The notes beneath the pieces were generated by a model, which searched no databases, was not told where the DNA came from, and saw only the letters and a list, made by a program, of their open reading frames with translations. 64,000 nt of DNA from Rhizobium sp. Leaf306 (lineage in GTDB: Bacteria; Pseudomonadota; Alphaproteobacteria; Rhizobiales; Rhizobiaceae): NCBI RefSeq assembly GCF_001423425.1, contig NZ_LMNX01000004.1:186001-250000 (forward strand). Direction: 5' to 3'. Below are positions 40,624 to 49,036 of the stretch, in pieces. Positions within the stretch are counted from its first letter, which is position 1. Each line of letters opens with the position of its first letter. The translations under genes were made by a program, and so were the position numbers.

Positions 40624-41757
40624 TTAGATGACGTAGGCCTTGAGCGGATCGAAGCCGTTGAACGCAACCGCCGAATAGGTGGTCGTGTAGGCGCCGGTAC
40701 CCTCGATCAGAACTTCGTCGCCGATCGAAAGCGAGATCGGCAGCGGATACATGTTCTTCTCGTACATCACGTCGGCCGAATCGCAGGTCGGGCCGGCCAG
40801 AACGCAAGGCTCCATCGCGTCGCCGTCGCGCTCGGTGCGGATCGGGTAACGGATAGCCTCGTCCATGGTTTCGGCGAGACCACCGAACTTGCCGATGTCG
40901 AGGAAGACCCAACGGTGGTTGTCGTTGTCGGACTTCTTCGACACGAGAACGACTTCAGCCTTGATGACGCCTGCATTGCCGACCATGCCGCGACCCGGCT
41001 CGATGATCGTCTTCGGCAGGTTGTTGCCGAAATGCTTACGCAGCGAAGCAAAGATCGCCTGGCCGTATTCTTCTGCCTTCGGCACGTCGCGCAGATACTT
41101 GGTCGGGAAACCGCCGCCCATGTTGACCATCTGCAGAACGATACCCTGCTTTGCGAGTTGGCTGAACACGCGCTTGGCATCGGCCAGAGCCGCATCCCAG
41201 GCATCGACCTTCGTCATCTGCGAACCGACATGGAACGAGACGCCGTAGCTTTCGAGACCAAGCTGGTGTGCGTAGACGAGAACGTCGACGGCCATCTGCG
41301 GCACGCAGCCGAACTTGCGCGACAGCGGCCATTCGGCGCCTTCGCCATCGGTCAGCACGCGGCAGAACACCTTTGCACCGGGAGCTGCACGGGAAATCTT
41401 TTCGACTTCCTCATGGCTGTCGACGGCGTAGAGGCCAACGCCGAGCGCGAAAGCACGCGCAATGTCGCGTTCCTTCTTGATCGTGTTGCCGAACGAGATG
41501 CGCGATGCGTTTGCACCGGCATCAAGTGCCATCTGGATTTCGGCGACGGAGGCGCAGTCGAAGTTGGAACCCATCGAAGCAAGAAGCTTGAGGATTGCCG
41601 GCTCGGGATTGGCCTTCACGGCGTAGTAGATCGCGCTATCCGGCAGGGCATGGCGGAAGGCGTTGAAATTGTCGCGCACGACATCGAGATCGACCACGAG
41701 GTAGGGACCATCGGGACGCTGGGTCTTGATGAAGTCGAGGATGCGGGCAGTGGTCAT
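40624..41757 (-). CDS. odc: Ornithine/lysine decarboxylase, fold-III PLP type
   Basis: A 377-residue enzyme of the eukaryotic ornithine decarboxylase family that makes putrescine (or cadaverine) in the cytosol. The pyridoxal lysine is in YYAVKANPEP near residue 50, HVGSQ and MGGGFP bind the cofactor phosphate region, and the catalytic Cys is in AGPTCDSAD. The start at 41757 gives the usual length for the alphaproteobacterial enzyme. It is preceded by a leader of about 400 bases of the speF type, pointing to post-transcriptional control. Confidence 0.95.
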   Translation of the reverse strand: MTTARILDFIKTQRPDGPYLVVDLDVVRDNFNAFRHALPDSAIYYAVKANPEPAILKLLASMGSNFDCASVAEIQMALDAGANASRISFGNTIKKERDIARAFALGVGLYAVDSHEEVEKISRAAPGAKVFCRVLTDGEGAEWPLSRKFGCVPQMAVDVLVYAHQLGLESYGVSFHVGSQMTKVDAWDAALADAKRVFSQLAKQGIVLQMVNMGGGFPTKYLRDVPKAEEYGQAIFASLRKHFGNNLPKTIIEPGRGMVGNAGVIKAEVVLVSKKSDNDNHRWVFLDIGKFGGLAETMDEAIRYPIRTERDGDAMEPCVLAGPTCDSADVMYEKNMYPLPISLSIGDEVLIEGTGAYTTTYSAVAFNGFDPLKAYVI

Positions 41758-42165
41758 GGTCAATCCCTTCCAAATCTCAAAGGCTCCGGCTTGCGAACCG
41801 GAGGACAAAGGACGGATGAACATGCGCCAGGATCCAGTCGGTGGAGACACCGGTTCCCTGACACGCTCAAACGCGCGGTAAGTGGATCAACGTTCTGCCA
41901 AGAACGAAAATCCGGCTTTGTCTGCCATGGATTGGAGGGAGGTCCCTACCGCACTTCCGGCAATGATGGTGTGCCTCTTCAGTAACCCCGGCTGTTGGAA
42001 AGCCGGGAGAGAACAAAAAGGCCCGCACCGTCGTTGCTTTAGATGTCCTCGCATTTCCCGGATGGCCGGAATAGCGACTGGAGGGGTTAGTTCCAGGTAC
42101 CTTACCGATGACCTCACCAAATAGAGGGTCGGCGGACACCCACGGGCACGTGCGACTTTGGGCTG
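41758..42165 (-). ncRNA. speF leader: Long structured 5' leader of ornithine decarboxylase (speF-type element)
   Basis: From the predicted start near 42165 to the ATG at 41757 the mRNA has about 408 untranslated bases. Stems are visible: CTCCGG/CCGGAG (near 41782-41803), CGGTG/CACCG (near 41838-41853) and CCCGGCT/AGCCGGG (41987-41993, 42001-42007). A conserved speF RNA upstream of this gene is known in alphaproteobacteria. I infer identity from gene context, length and structure, without aligning to the consensus. It contains an open frame of about 93 codons from GTG 42168 to 41887. Confidence 0.6.
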
Positions 42166-42171
42166 CACGGG

Positions 42172-42200
42172 AGATAAGAATATTCGCGGTCATAATCAAG
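42172..42200 (-). promoter_or_regulatory. Candidate sigma-70 promoter of the ornithine decarboxylase leader
   Basis: On the minus strand CTTGAT (42200-42195) and TTATCT (42177-42172) are separated by 17 bases, a fair match to the rhizobial pattern CTTGAC-N17-CTATAT. It sits about 410 bases before the coding start and defines the long leader. Confidence 0.5.
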
Positions 42201-42310
42201 CGGTATTTTGGGCCGGGGGGAAAATAATCAAAAGGCAGCCCGCGGTAGAATTTCCACGAGGGCACGCGCACGATTCGACTGGTGAAACAGGCCAGCGTTG
42301 GAGATACTGG

Positions 42311-42535
42311 ATGCCGACGGTTGAGAAGCAGACCACACATGGATCACCGTCCTCAACGGTGATCTCACCTGAAATTCGGGAGCAGCTTCTGGAGCTGAAA
42401 AGCCCCGAGGCCCAGGCTCGGCTGGCAGCCGTGATCGCAAGCCTTGGTCCGGAAGAGGAACGTGAGATCCTCGAATGGATGGAGAGGGTTGCGGATTGGA
42501 ATGAGGACGAGCCAGGCGGGACGCGGCAAGAATGA
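42311..42535 (+). CDS. Putative antitoxin partner of the MazF/PemK-like toxin
   Basis: A 74-residue acidic protein (starts MPTVEKQTTHGSP, then IREQLLELKSPEAQARLAAV and ends EDEPGGTRQE). I do not recognise a DNA-binding motif. Its stop overlaps the toxin ATG by four bases (ATGA), the normal arrangement of such modules, and this is the reason for the call. It appears intact. Confidence 0.6.
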   Translation: MPTVEKQTTHGSPSSTVISPEIREQLLELKSPEAQARLAAVIASLGPEEEREILEWMERVADWNEDEPGGTRQE

Positions 42536-42868
42536 AACGAGGCGACATCGTCACCGTTTCCATCTCCGGCGACTACGGGAAGCCGCGCCCGGCCATCGTG
42601 ATCCAGACGAACGATTTGTCCGATACCTGTCCTTCGGTCGTCGTCTGCCCGATGACATCGACACGTCTTGATCTCGACTTCGGCATCCTTGTCGAACCCG
42701 ATCCGGAAAATGGCCTGCGGCATCCGTCACAGGTCATGACGTACAAGTTCATCGGCGTCGCTTGCTTGAAATTGACAGCAGATCGGCGCCGTCAGCCAGA
42801 AAGACATGCGTCGGCTCAGCACAGCGCTTGTATTTCTGCTTGCCCTGGCGGAGACAGAAGACTTCTGA
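42532..42868 (+). pseudogene. MazF/PemK-like endoribonuclease toxin, frameshifted near the C terminus
   Basis: The first 78 codons match the MazF/PemK family: MKRGDIVTVSISGDYGKPRPA, then VVVCPMTST and GLRHPSQVMTYKFIGV. After ACLK the family pattern continues not in this frame but as IDS in a second frame (42771-42779) and IGAVSQKDMRRLSTALVFLL in a third (from 42782), stopping at 42866-42868. Two single-base losses, one in the A run 42769-42771 and one near 42780, explain this. The original frame now runs on to 43275 inside the next gene. The final dimerisation helix is therefore lost. Confidence 0.8.
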
Positions 42869-42889
42869 GATCGGGAGCACCCTTCGCCC

Positions 42890-43783
42890 ATGGACACACT
42901 CACCCGCATGCGCGCCTTCATCGACGTGGTCGAGGCCGAGGGCTTTTCGGCCGCCGCACGCCGCACCGGCCGTTCCAAGGCGCTGCTGTCGAAATATGTC
43001 CGCGAACTGGAAGACGATCTCGGCGCGCTTCTTCTCAACCGGACCACCCGCCAGTTCTCGATGACGGAGGCGGGCCATACCTATTATCGCACGGCTGCCG
43101 ATATCCTGAAGGAGATCGACAATCTTGCCGACCTCGTGCGCGAGAACAATGCCGATCTCAAGGGCCGCCTGCGGATCTCCGTGCCGCGCACCTTCATCGA
43201 TGCGGATGTCGGCCAGTCGTTCATCGATTTCGCCAAGGCGCATCCGGACGTCCAGCTGGAAATCGTCGCCGATGACCGGTTTGTCGACCTGATCGAGGAA
43301 AATTTCGACCTGGCGATCCGAATCACCCGGCTGGAGGATTCCGGCCTGATCGCCAAGAAGCTCGCCGATTTCCGGGTCCATGCGGTGGCAACGCCCGATG
43401 TCGTGGCGCAATACGGGCCCCTTACGCATCCGCAGCAGCTGAACAAGGTGCCGTTCATTATCGACACCAATTCGCGCTGGCACAACAATATCCGCTTCGT
43501 CGATCCTGATGGCTCGATGATTTCGGTCGCGGTCTCCGGCCCGATCGAGGTCAACAGTCCGCAGGCAACCTTGCGCGCGGCCCGCGCCGGTCTCGGCGTC
43601 GCGATCATCCCCGACTTCGTCGCCATGGCCTCGATCCAGTCGGGCGAACTCGTCAATCTGTTCGACGAATACATCACCCGTGAACGCGGCATCTATGCGG
43701 TCTATCCGCATCGCCGCTACCTTCCGGCCAAGGTGCGAAGCTTCGTGGATTTCCTCGCCAACTGGTTCCGCCAACCGCGCTGA
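42890..43783 (+). CDS. LysR family transcriptional regulator
   Basis: A 297-residue regulator with the N-terminal helix-turn-helix (FSAAARRTGRSKALLSKYVR) and an effector domain beginning LKGRLRISVPRTF. The pattern is of the CrgA/DsdC-like LTTR group that acts on nearby dehydrogenase genes, but no obvious target is adjacent: upstream is the decayed toxin and downstream the nickel/cobalt pair. The start at 42890 follows the end of the toxin by 21 bases. Confidence 0.92.
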   Translation: MDTLTRMRAFIDVVEAEGFSAAARRTGRSKALLSKYVRELEDDLGALLLNRTTRQFSMTEAGHTYYRTAADILKEIDNLADLVRENNADLKGRLRISVPRTFIDADVGQSFIDFAKAHPDVQLEIVADDRFVDLIEENFDLAIRITRLEDSGLIAKKLADFRVHAVATPDVVAQYGPLTHPQQLNKVPFIIDTNSRWHNNIRFVDPDGSMISVAVSGPIEVNSPQATLRAARAGLGVAIIPDFVAMASIQSGELVNLFDEYITRERGIYAVYPHRRYLPAKVRSFVDFLANWFRQPR

Positions 43784-43928
43784 CCTGTAATTCTATAACG
43801 TCGAAGTCGAAATTCCGTCCCATTTCGGGGCCAGACCACAGCTTGCGGACGGACGAACGACACCCCTTTTGATTTGGCGCAGGTCCGGACGCAATGCCGC
43901 TGCGCAACTATGCTGGACCTGCTCGGAT

Positions 43929-44585
43929 ATGCGAAACAGACTTGCGACAATTCTGACGGCAGCGGCTCTGGCTGCACCCCTGACCGTTCCCGCACCGGCT
44001 CTTGCCCATCCGCATATCTTCGCCGAGGCGCGGCTGGAAATTGTCGCAGGCGCCGATGGCACCGTGCAGGAACTGCGCAATGTCTGGCGCTTCGATGAAG
44101 TGTTCTCCTCGAGCGTCATCCTCGATTTCGACAAGAACGGCGATCTCAAGCTCGATCCGCATGAACTCGCCGAACTCGGCGAAACCATCCGCACCTCGCT
44201 TGCCGACTACCACTACTTCTCCACCGTGACGCTGGATGGCGCACAGATCGGCATCCAGAAGCCGGACGTCTTTCATACCACGTTGCAGGACAAGCAGTTG
44301 ATGCTGATCTTTGCGGTGAAGCCTGAAAAGCCGGTCCCTCTCAAGGGCAAGCTCACCTTCGGCATCTACGACCCCACCATGTACACGGCGATCGACTTCC
44401 CCACCGACAAGGATCTGGTGCTGAAGGGTGCGGGCTTCGAAAAGTGCCAGCACAAGGTCGTACGGCCCGATCCAGACGATGTGATTTCGCAAAACAGCGC
44501 TTCGCTCACCGATGCCTTCTTCAACGATCCGACGGGGACCGACATGACAAAGCTCTTTGCCACCCGCATGGAAGTGACATGCTGA
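43929..44585 (+). CDS. DUF1007 periplasmic protein
   Basis: A 218-residue protein with an N-terminal signal peptide (MRNRLATILTAAALAAPLTV, cleavage near ALA-HPH). The mature protein begins with HPHIFAEARLEI and has an EF-hand-like segment DFDKNGDLKLDPHE, typical of DUF1007. The gene overlaps the NicO-type transporter gene by seven bases (ATGCTGA), and the two families are commonly neighbours, so a role in nickel or cobalt handling outside the membrane is inferred. The 145 bases before it show no riboswitch that I can recognise. Confidence 0.85.
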   Translation: MRNRLATILTAAALAAPLTVPAPALAHPHIFAEARLEIVAGADGTVQELRNVWRFDEVFSSSVILDFDKNGDLKLDPHELAELGETIRTSLADYHYFSTVTLDGAQIGIQKPDVFHTTLQDKQLMLIFAVKPEKPVPLKGKLTFGIYDPTMYTAIDFPTDKDLVLKGAGFEKCQHKVVRPDPDDVISQNSASLTDAFFNDPTGTDMTKLFATRMEVTC

Positions 44586-45664
44586 GGAAAGCGTCGACCG
44601 GCCTGCTGTTTGCCGCTCTCGCGGCTACGCTGGTCGCCACCGCCGCCCACGCCCAGTCGCCGCTCGGCGTCGGTGCAGCGGAACCCTCTTTCTCGGTGGG
44701 CGGCCCGCTCGCCCCCTTCTTCCAGTGGATCAACGCCTACCAGCAGGGCTTCTACCGCTCTCTGACCGGCGCACTGCGGGCGATGCGCGAGGATCCGTCT
44801 GCGCTTGTCGGCCTGATCGGCCTGTCTTTTGCCTATGGCGTCTTCCACGCCGCCGGCCCCGGCCACGGCAAGGCGGTGATTTCCTCCTACATGATCGCCA
44901 ACGAAGTCGAACTGCGCCGCGGCGTCACGATCTCCTTCATCTCCGCGCTTTTGCAGGGCCTGGTGGCGATCCTCGTGGTCGGCGCTGCCTTCGTCTTGCT
45001 CCGCGGCACCGGCATCACCATGACCCAGGCCACCTGGACCATGGAGGTTGCAAGCTTTGCCATGGTCTCCCTGTTCGGCGCCTGGCTTTTGGTCAAGAAG
45101 ATCCGGGCACTCCGCATGCGGGTCGTGCGCGCTCCAGACCGCGGCCGGACAGCGGCAGCGGCGACTTCAGCCGGCGGATCGACCGCCATGCTGTTCGACG
45201 GCTCTTCCAACGGACGACGCGCGACCGGTCTCAAATTCCAGGCAGTCGAGATCGACGACCACGCATTTCAGGGAGACAGCGACACCTGCGAGGCCTGCGG
45301 CATCAGCCACATGCCGGACCCGTCGACGCTTGGCGCCCGCAACTTCAACCTCAAGGAAGCCTGGTCGGCGATCATTGCCGTCGGACTTCGCCCCTGCTCC
45401 GGCGCCATCCTCGTCATGAGCTTCTCGCTTCTGAATGGCCTCTATCTCGGCGGCGTGCTGTCTGTCCTCGCCATGTCGATCGGCACGGCGATCACGGTGA
45501 CGATCCTTGCAACGCTTGCCGTCGGCGCCAAGGATATCGCGCTGAAATTCGCAGGCCCCGGCTCGCGCAGCGGACGACGCATCGGCCATGCGATCGAGAT
45601 CGGCGGCGCCCTGTTCATCCTGCTGATCGGCCTTTCCCTGCTCGGCGCCTCGCTGCAGGGCTGA
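44579..45664 (+). CDS. NicO family nickel/cobalt transporter
   Basis: A 361-residue membrane protein with a signal-like N terminus, about six helices and the hallmark HAAGPGHGKAVISSY near residue 93; GLRPCSGAILVMSFSL is the second conserved region. Between them lies a soluble loop with CEACGISH that may bind metal. The RcnA/NicO family mostly exports nickel or cobalt. Its start overlaps the DUF1007 stop. It converges with a LysR gene. Confidence 0.9.
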   Translation: MLRKASTGLLFAALAATLVATAAHAQSPLGVGAAEPSFSVGGPLAPFFQWINAYQQGFYRSLTGALRAMREDPSALVGLIGLSFAYGVFHAAGPGHGKAVISSYMIANEVELRRGVTISFISALLQGLVAILVVGAAFVLLRGTGITMTQATWTMEVASFAMVSLFGAWLLVKKIRALRMRVVRAPDRGRTAAAATSAGGSTAMLFDGSSNGRRATGLKFQAVEIDDHAFQGDSDTCEACGISHMPDPSTLGARNFNLKEAWSAIIAVGLRPCSGAILVMSFSLLNGLYLGGVLSVLAMSIGTAITVTILATLAVGAKDIALKFAGPGSRSGRRIGHAIEIGGALFILLIGLSLLGASLQG

Positions 45665-45668
45665 ACGC

Positions 45669-46577
45669 TCAACCCGGCTGCGGCATCGCCTTGATGAAAT
45701 CGATGAAGGTGCGCAGCGGAGCCGGCACCAGCCGTCGCCCGGGATAGTAGAGAAACGGCCCTGAAAATGAGGGCCACCACGGCTCGAGCACCTGCTCCAG
45801 CGCACCACTGTCAAAATGCGGCCTCAGCCAGTCCTCGAACAGCGCCACGATACCGGTGCCGGCGATTGCCGCGTCCACACCGAGATCGGACCCGCCTCCA
45901 GCCTGCACGATCAGCTGCGCCGGTGGATCCACCACCACCTCCTCGCCATCGCGTTCGAACTCCCAGGGCGTCACCGGACGGTCCCTGAACCGGCTCCTGA
46001 TGCAGGAATGCGCCAAAAGATCCCGTGGATGGTCCGGCCGGCCGCGCGCGGCAAGATAGGCTGGCGACGCAGCGAGTGCGAAACGCTGCACGCGCGGACC
46101 GATCGGCACGGCGATCATGTCCTGCTCCAGCCGCTCGTCATAGCGGATACCGGCGTCGCAGCCGGCGGCGATGATATCGACGAAACTCTCGTCGGTCATG
46201 ATCTCGAGACGGATATCCGGATAGGCCGCCAGAAACGCCGGCACGATCTGCGGCAGGACGATCCGCGCCGCACTGGCCGGCACGTTCAGCGTCAGCAGCC
46301 CCGCCGGCCGTCCCCGAAACCCGGCAGCCATGTCGAGCGCCGCTTCCATTTCCGACAGCGCCGGCCCCAGCCGGTCGAGCAGTGCCCTCCCCGCTTCCGT
46401 CGGGGTGACGCTACGGGTCGTGCGGTTGAGAAGCCGAACCCCGATCTTCTCTTCCAGACGCCGGACTGCGTCGCTCAATCCCGAAGCGCTGCCCCCGGTC
46501 AGCCGGGCCGCATCGCGAAACCCTTTGGTCCTCGCCACCGCGACGAATGCGCCGAGATCACCCGCATCATATTTCAT
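45669..46577 (-). CDS. LysR family transcriptional regulator
   Basis: A 302-residue regulator; the helix-turn-helix is FRDAARLTGGSASGLSDAVRR near the N terminus and the effector domain starts at about residue 90 (GLLTLNVPASAARIVLPQI). It is divergent from the aldo/keto reductase gene with 93 bases between, the classical layout of LysR regulators and their targets. A matching T-N11-A palindrome lies in that gap. Confidence 0.92.
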   Translation of the reverse strand: MKYDAGDLGAFVAVARTKGFRDAARLTGGSASGLSDAVRRLEEKIGVRLLNRTTRSVTPTEAGRALLDRLGPALSEMEAALDMAAGFRGRPAGLLTLNVPASAARIVLPQIVPAFLAAYPDIRLEIMTDESFVDIIAAGCDAGIRYDERLEQDMIAVPIGPRVQRFALAASPAYLAARGRPDHPRDLLAHSCIRSRFRDRPVTPWEFERDGEEVVVDPPAQLIVQAGGGSDLGVDAAIAGTGIVALFEDWLRPHFDSGALEQVLEPWWPSFSGPFLYYPGRRLVPAPLRTFIDFIKAMPQPG

Positions 46578-46636
46578 TGTCCGCCCTGCCGTACAGCCCG
46601 TCCGAATTGTAACCGGTTATCGCGCGGCCTGGATAG

Positions 46637-46661
46637 CCCTATCTCCGTCTCACCGATAGGG
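46637..46661 (+). promoter_or_regulatory. LysR-type box in the divergent gap, overlapping the aldo/keto reductase ribosome binding site
   Basis: CCCTATC (46637-46643), 11 bases, GATAGGG (46655-46661): a perfect inverted repeat of the ATC-N11-GAT form used by LysR regulators. The right arm supplies the GGGAG ribosome binding site of the gene at 46671, so it could also fold in RNA. Confidence 0.55.
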
Positions 46662-46670
46662 AGTAAAACC

Positions 46671-47546
46671 ATGACCAATCTTGAAAAAGCCGGCACCTTT
46701 AAACTCGGCGAACGCCACGTAAAACGTCTCGGCTACGGCGCCATGCAGCTTGCCGGCAAGGGCGTGTTCGGCCCACCGAAGGACCGCGCGGAAGCCGTTG
46801 CGGTGCTGCGCGAAGCCATCGAAGCCGGCGTCGACCATATCGACACAAGCGACTTCTACGGTCCGCATATTACGAACGAGATCATCCGCGAAGCGCTGCA
46901 TCCCTATGGCGACGATCTCGTTATCGTCACCAAGGTCGGCGCCCTCAGAGGCGACGACGCATCGTGGAACCCGGCCTTTTCGAAAAAAGCACTCACGAAG
47001 GCCGTCCACGATAACCTCAGGAATCTCGGTCTCGATGCGATGGAGGTGGTCAACCTGCGTTCCATGCTGGATGTCCACGGCCCGGCCGAAGGCTCGCTGG
47101 AAGAACCGCTGACGGTCCTTGCCGAACTCCAGCACGAGGGCCTTATCAAGCATATCGGCCTGTCGAACGTGACGCGAAAGCAGGTCGAGGATGGCCGCAA
47201 GATCACCGAGATCGTCTGCGTCCAGAACCAGTACAATCTCGCGCACCGCGACGACGATGACCTTATCGATCATCTGGCGGCAGAAGGCACGGCCTACGTC
47301 CCCTTCTTCCCACTCGGCGGCTTCTCGCCCCTGCAATCCTCGACGCTGTCGGATGTCGCAGCAAGGCTCGACGCAACGCCGATGCAGGTGGCACTGGCCT
47401 GGCTGCTGAAGCGCTCGCCGAACATCCTGCTGATCCCGGGCACGTCGTCGCGCGGACACCTGCGCGAAAACCTCGCCGTCGCCGATATCGAACTGTCGGC
47501 GGATGTGATGGCGGAGCTGGAAGCGATCGGCGCCAAGCCGGCTTAA
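46671..47546 (+). CDS. Aldo/keto reductase
   Basis: A 291-residue NADPH-dependent TIM-barrel oxidoreductase. Catalytic residues are seen as Asp and Tyr in HIDTSDFYGPH and Lys in IVTKVG; the C-terminal cofactor region is LLIPGTSSRGHLRENLA. GGGAG (46659-46663) sets the start at 46671; the frame is open much further upstream but those starts lie within the LysR gene. Likely controlled by the divergent LysR protein. Confidence 0.93.
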   Translation: MTNLEKAGTFKLGERHVKRLGYGAMQLAGKGVFGPPKDRAEAVAVLREAIEAGVDHIDTSDFYGPHITNEIIREALHPYGDDLVIVTKVGALRGDDASWNPAFSKKALTKAVHDNLRNLGLDAMEVVNLRSMLDVHGPAEGSLEEPLTVLAELQHEGLIKHIGLSNVTRKQVEDGRKITEIVCVQNQYNLAHRDDDDLIDHLAAEGTAYVPFFPLGGFSPLQSSTLSDVAARLDATPMQVALAWLLKRSPNILLIPGTSSRGHLRENLAVADIELSADVMAELEAIGAKPA

Positions 47547-47570
47547 GGGCGAGCGGCTAGCTCTCCACGC

Positions 47571-47597
47571 TCATCCCTGTGCAAAGCGCAGGGATGA
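47571..47597. repeat. Short palindromic repeat (CATCCCTG type)
   Basis: TCATCCCTG (47571-47579) and CAGGGATGA (47589-47597) form a perfect 9-bp stem. The same arm sequence occurs in the larger element at 63435-63545. A second small hairpin, TCGGGC/GCCCGA (47606-47621), follows. It lies between converging genes. Confidence 0.7.
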
Positions 47598-47634
47598 AGA
47601 CGTTTTCGGGCTTCCGCCCGACCCTATCTCACGA

Positions 47635-47835
47635 TTACTTCCGCCGCTGATGCCGGGCTCGCAGCCAGAAGATCAGGAAGAAGCCGAGAACCAGCAGCGC
47701 GCCGACGAAAAACGCCAGCAGCGGCGAGTAATTGCCGATCCACAACACGATGGTCGGCATGAGATAGATGACCAGCGCCGCGCCGAAGAGAATGGCGGCA
47801 GCCGCGATCGCCTGTGATTTCGCTTCTGGCGTCAT
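47635..47835 (-). CDS. Small two-helix membrane protein
   Basis: 66 residues: a short polar start (MTPEAKSQA), two hydrophobic helices (IAAAAILFGAALVIYLMPTI and LLAFFVGALLVLGFFLIFWL) and a basic end (RARHQRRK). I do not recognise the family. The start overlaps the stop of the upstream acetyltransferase gene by four bases, which supports it being a real gene. Confidence 0.7.
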   Translation of the reverse strand: MTPEAKSQAIAAAAILFGAALVIYLMPTIVLWIGNYSPLLAFFVGALLVLGFFLIFWLRARHQRRK

Positions 47836-48527
47836 GTGGTTTTCCCGCCGGCAAATTCGGCCCTGAGATCTTCCAGCCGCTTTTTCTGCCGGCCGTCTTC
47901 ATCGAAATTATCGAGCGAGAGCCAGGCCTCGAACCCGGCCTTGATCACCGGCCACTCGCTGTCGATCATCGAAAACCAGGCCGTATCGCGGTTGGCACCG
48001 CGCGAGATGATGTGCTGCCGGAACACGCCTTCGAAGGTAAAGCCGTAACGCAGCGCGGTCACCTTGGAAGGCTCGTTCTCGTTGTGGCATTTCCATTCGT
48101 AGCGACGATAATCCAGCGTCTCGAACACGTGGCGAGCCATCAGGTAATGCAGCTCTGTCGACATCGGCGACCGCTTCATGGCAAGCCCATGCGCCACGGA
48201 CCCCACCTCGATCACACCGTTCTTCGGGTCCGGCCGCATATAGCTCGCCATGCCGACAACGGCGCCGGAGGCGTTTTCGCGCGCGACCAGCGTCACGAAG
48301 CCAAGGTTCGCATTCACATTGTCCAGCCACGCGCCAAACTCTTCGGCGGTCGAATATTGATCGTTCGGAAAATAGCGGATCAGCTCGTTGATCCCCTCGG
48401 CACCCCCAAGTGCATCCCAAAGATCAGCCAGATGCTTCTCCCGGTCATAGGGTTCGAGCGTCAAGAACCGTCCGGCCAGCGTGACGGGTGTCGGAGCGGC
48501 AACTTTGTAATTGGCGAGATCGCGCAT
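47832..48527 (-). CDS. GNAT family N-acetyltransferase, RimJ/RimL-like
   Basis: A 231-residue acetyltransferase of the RimJ/L type that acetylates N-terminal amines or small molecules. Visible are VTLVARENASGAVVGMASYM (core strands) and YRRYEWKCHNENEPSKVTALRYGF followed by EGVFRQH, typical of the subfamily. The ribosome binding site is weak. It is coupled to the small membrane protein gene downstream. Confidence 0.88.
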   Translation of the reverse strand: MRDLANYKVAAPTPVTLAGRFLTLEPYDREKHLADLWDALGGAEGINELIRYFPNDQYSTAEEFGAWLDNVNANLGFVTLVARENASGAVVGMASYMRPDPKNGVIEVGSVAHGLAMKRSPMSTELHYLMARHVFETLDYRRYEWKCHNENEPSKVTALRYGFTFEGVFRQHIISRGANRDTAWFSMIDSEWPVIKAGFEAWLSLDNFDEDGRQKKRLEDLRAEFAGGKTT

Positions 48528-48641
48528 TCGGGCGGTTCCAGCAAGCTGCGCAAGGGCTGCCTCGCAACCCCTGCAGATGAGGCCTCAAGGCTTAGGCCAG
48601 CGCCTGTCGAAAGGCAACCGGCCGAAGCTGATCGATGGAGC

Positions 48642-49025
48642 TCACAGCTGCGCTTCGATGGCGGCCTTGTCGACAATCGACCAGACCTGCACGATCTTGC
48701 CGTCGCGGAACCGATAAAAGACGTTTTCACTAAACGACACCCGGCGCCCATTGACCGGAAGCCCCAGAAACTCGGCCCGAGGCGAACACTCGAACAGCAA
48801 CCGGCTGACCACATGCGGCGGATCGACGACCAGCAGATCAATGCTGAAGCGGAGGTCGGGAATATCGCTGAAATTCCCGACGAGCATGTCGCGGTAGCCG
48901 GACAGCCCGAGCGGCCGGTCGTTGTGGATGACATCGTCATCCACAAACTGCCCGAGCCGCTCCCAGTCCTGCCGGTTCAGGCAATGGATGTAATCGCGGT
49001 AGATGTCACCGAGATCGTTACCCAT
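48642..49025 (-). CDS. SnoaL-like/NTF2-fold protein
   Basis: A 127-residue protein with the SnoaL-like polyketide cyclase pattern: YIHCLNRQDWERLGQFVDDDVIHN at the start and a later FYRFRDGKIVQVWSIVDKAAI. Such proteins are small cone-shaped domains of mostly unknown activity. AGGGCGAG precedes the ATG. It follows the DUF533 gene by 11 bases and is probably cotranscribed. Confidence 0.82.
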   Translation of the reverse strand: MGNDLGDIYRDYIHCLNRQDWERLGQFVDDDVIHNDRPLGLSGYRDMLVGNFSDIPDLRFSIDLLVVDPPHVVSRLLFECSPRAEFLGLPVNGRRVSFSENVFYRFRDGKIVQVWSIVDKAAIEAQL

Positions 49026-49036
49026 GTTCTCGCCCT

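Noticed and set aside
42869..43275. The toxin frame running on to 43275 as a fusion protein
   Set aside because: The extra residues are the shifted reading of the LysR gene and lack any motif; a frameshifted toxin is the simpler explanation.
43784..43928. A cobalamin riboswitch before the DUF1007-NicO pair
   Set aside because: The gap is only 145 bases and has no B12-box-like sequence.
45816..46670. An upstream extension that would make the aldo/keto reductase 576 residues long
   Set aside because: It runs through the LysR gene on the other strand; the ribosome binding site and family N terminus place the start at 46671.
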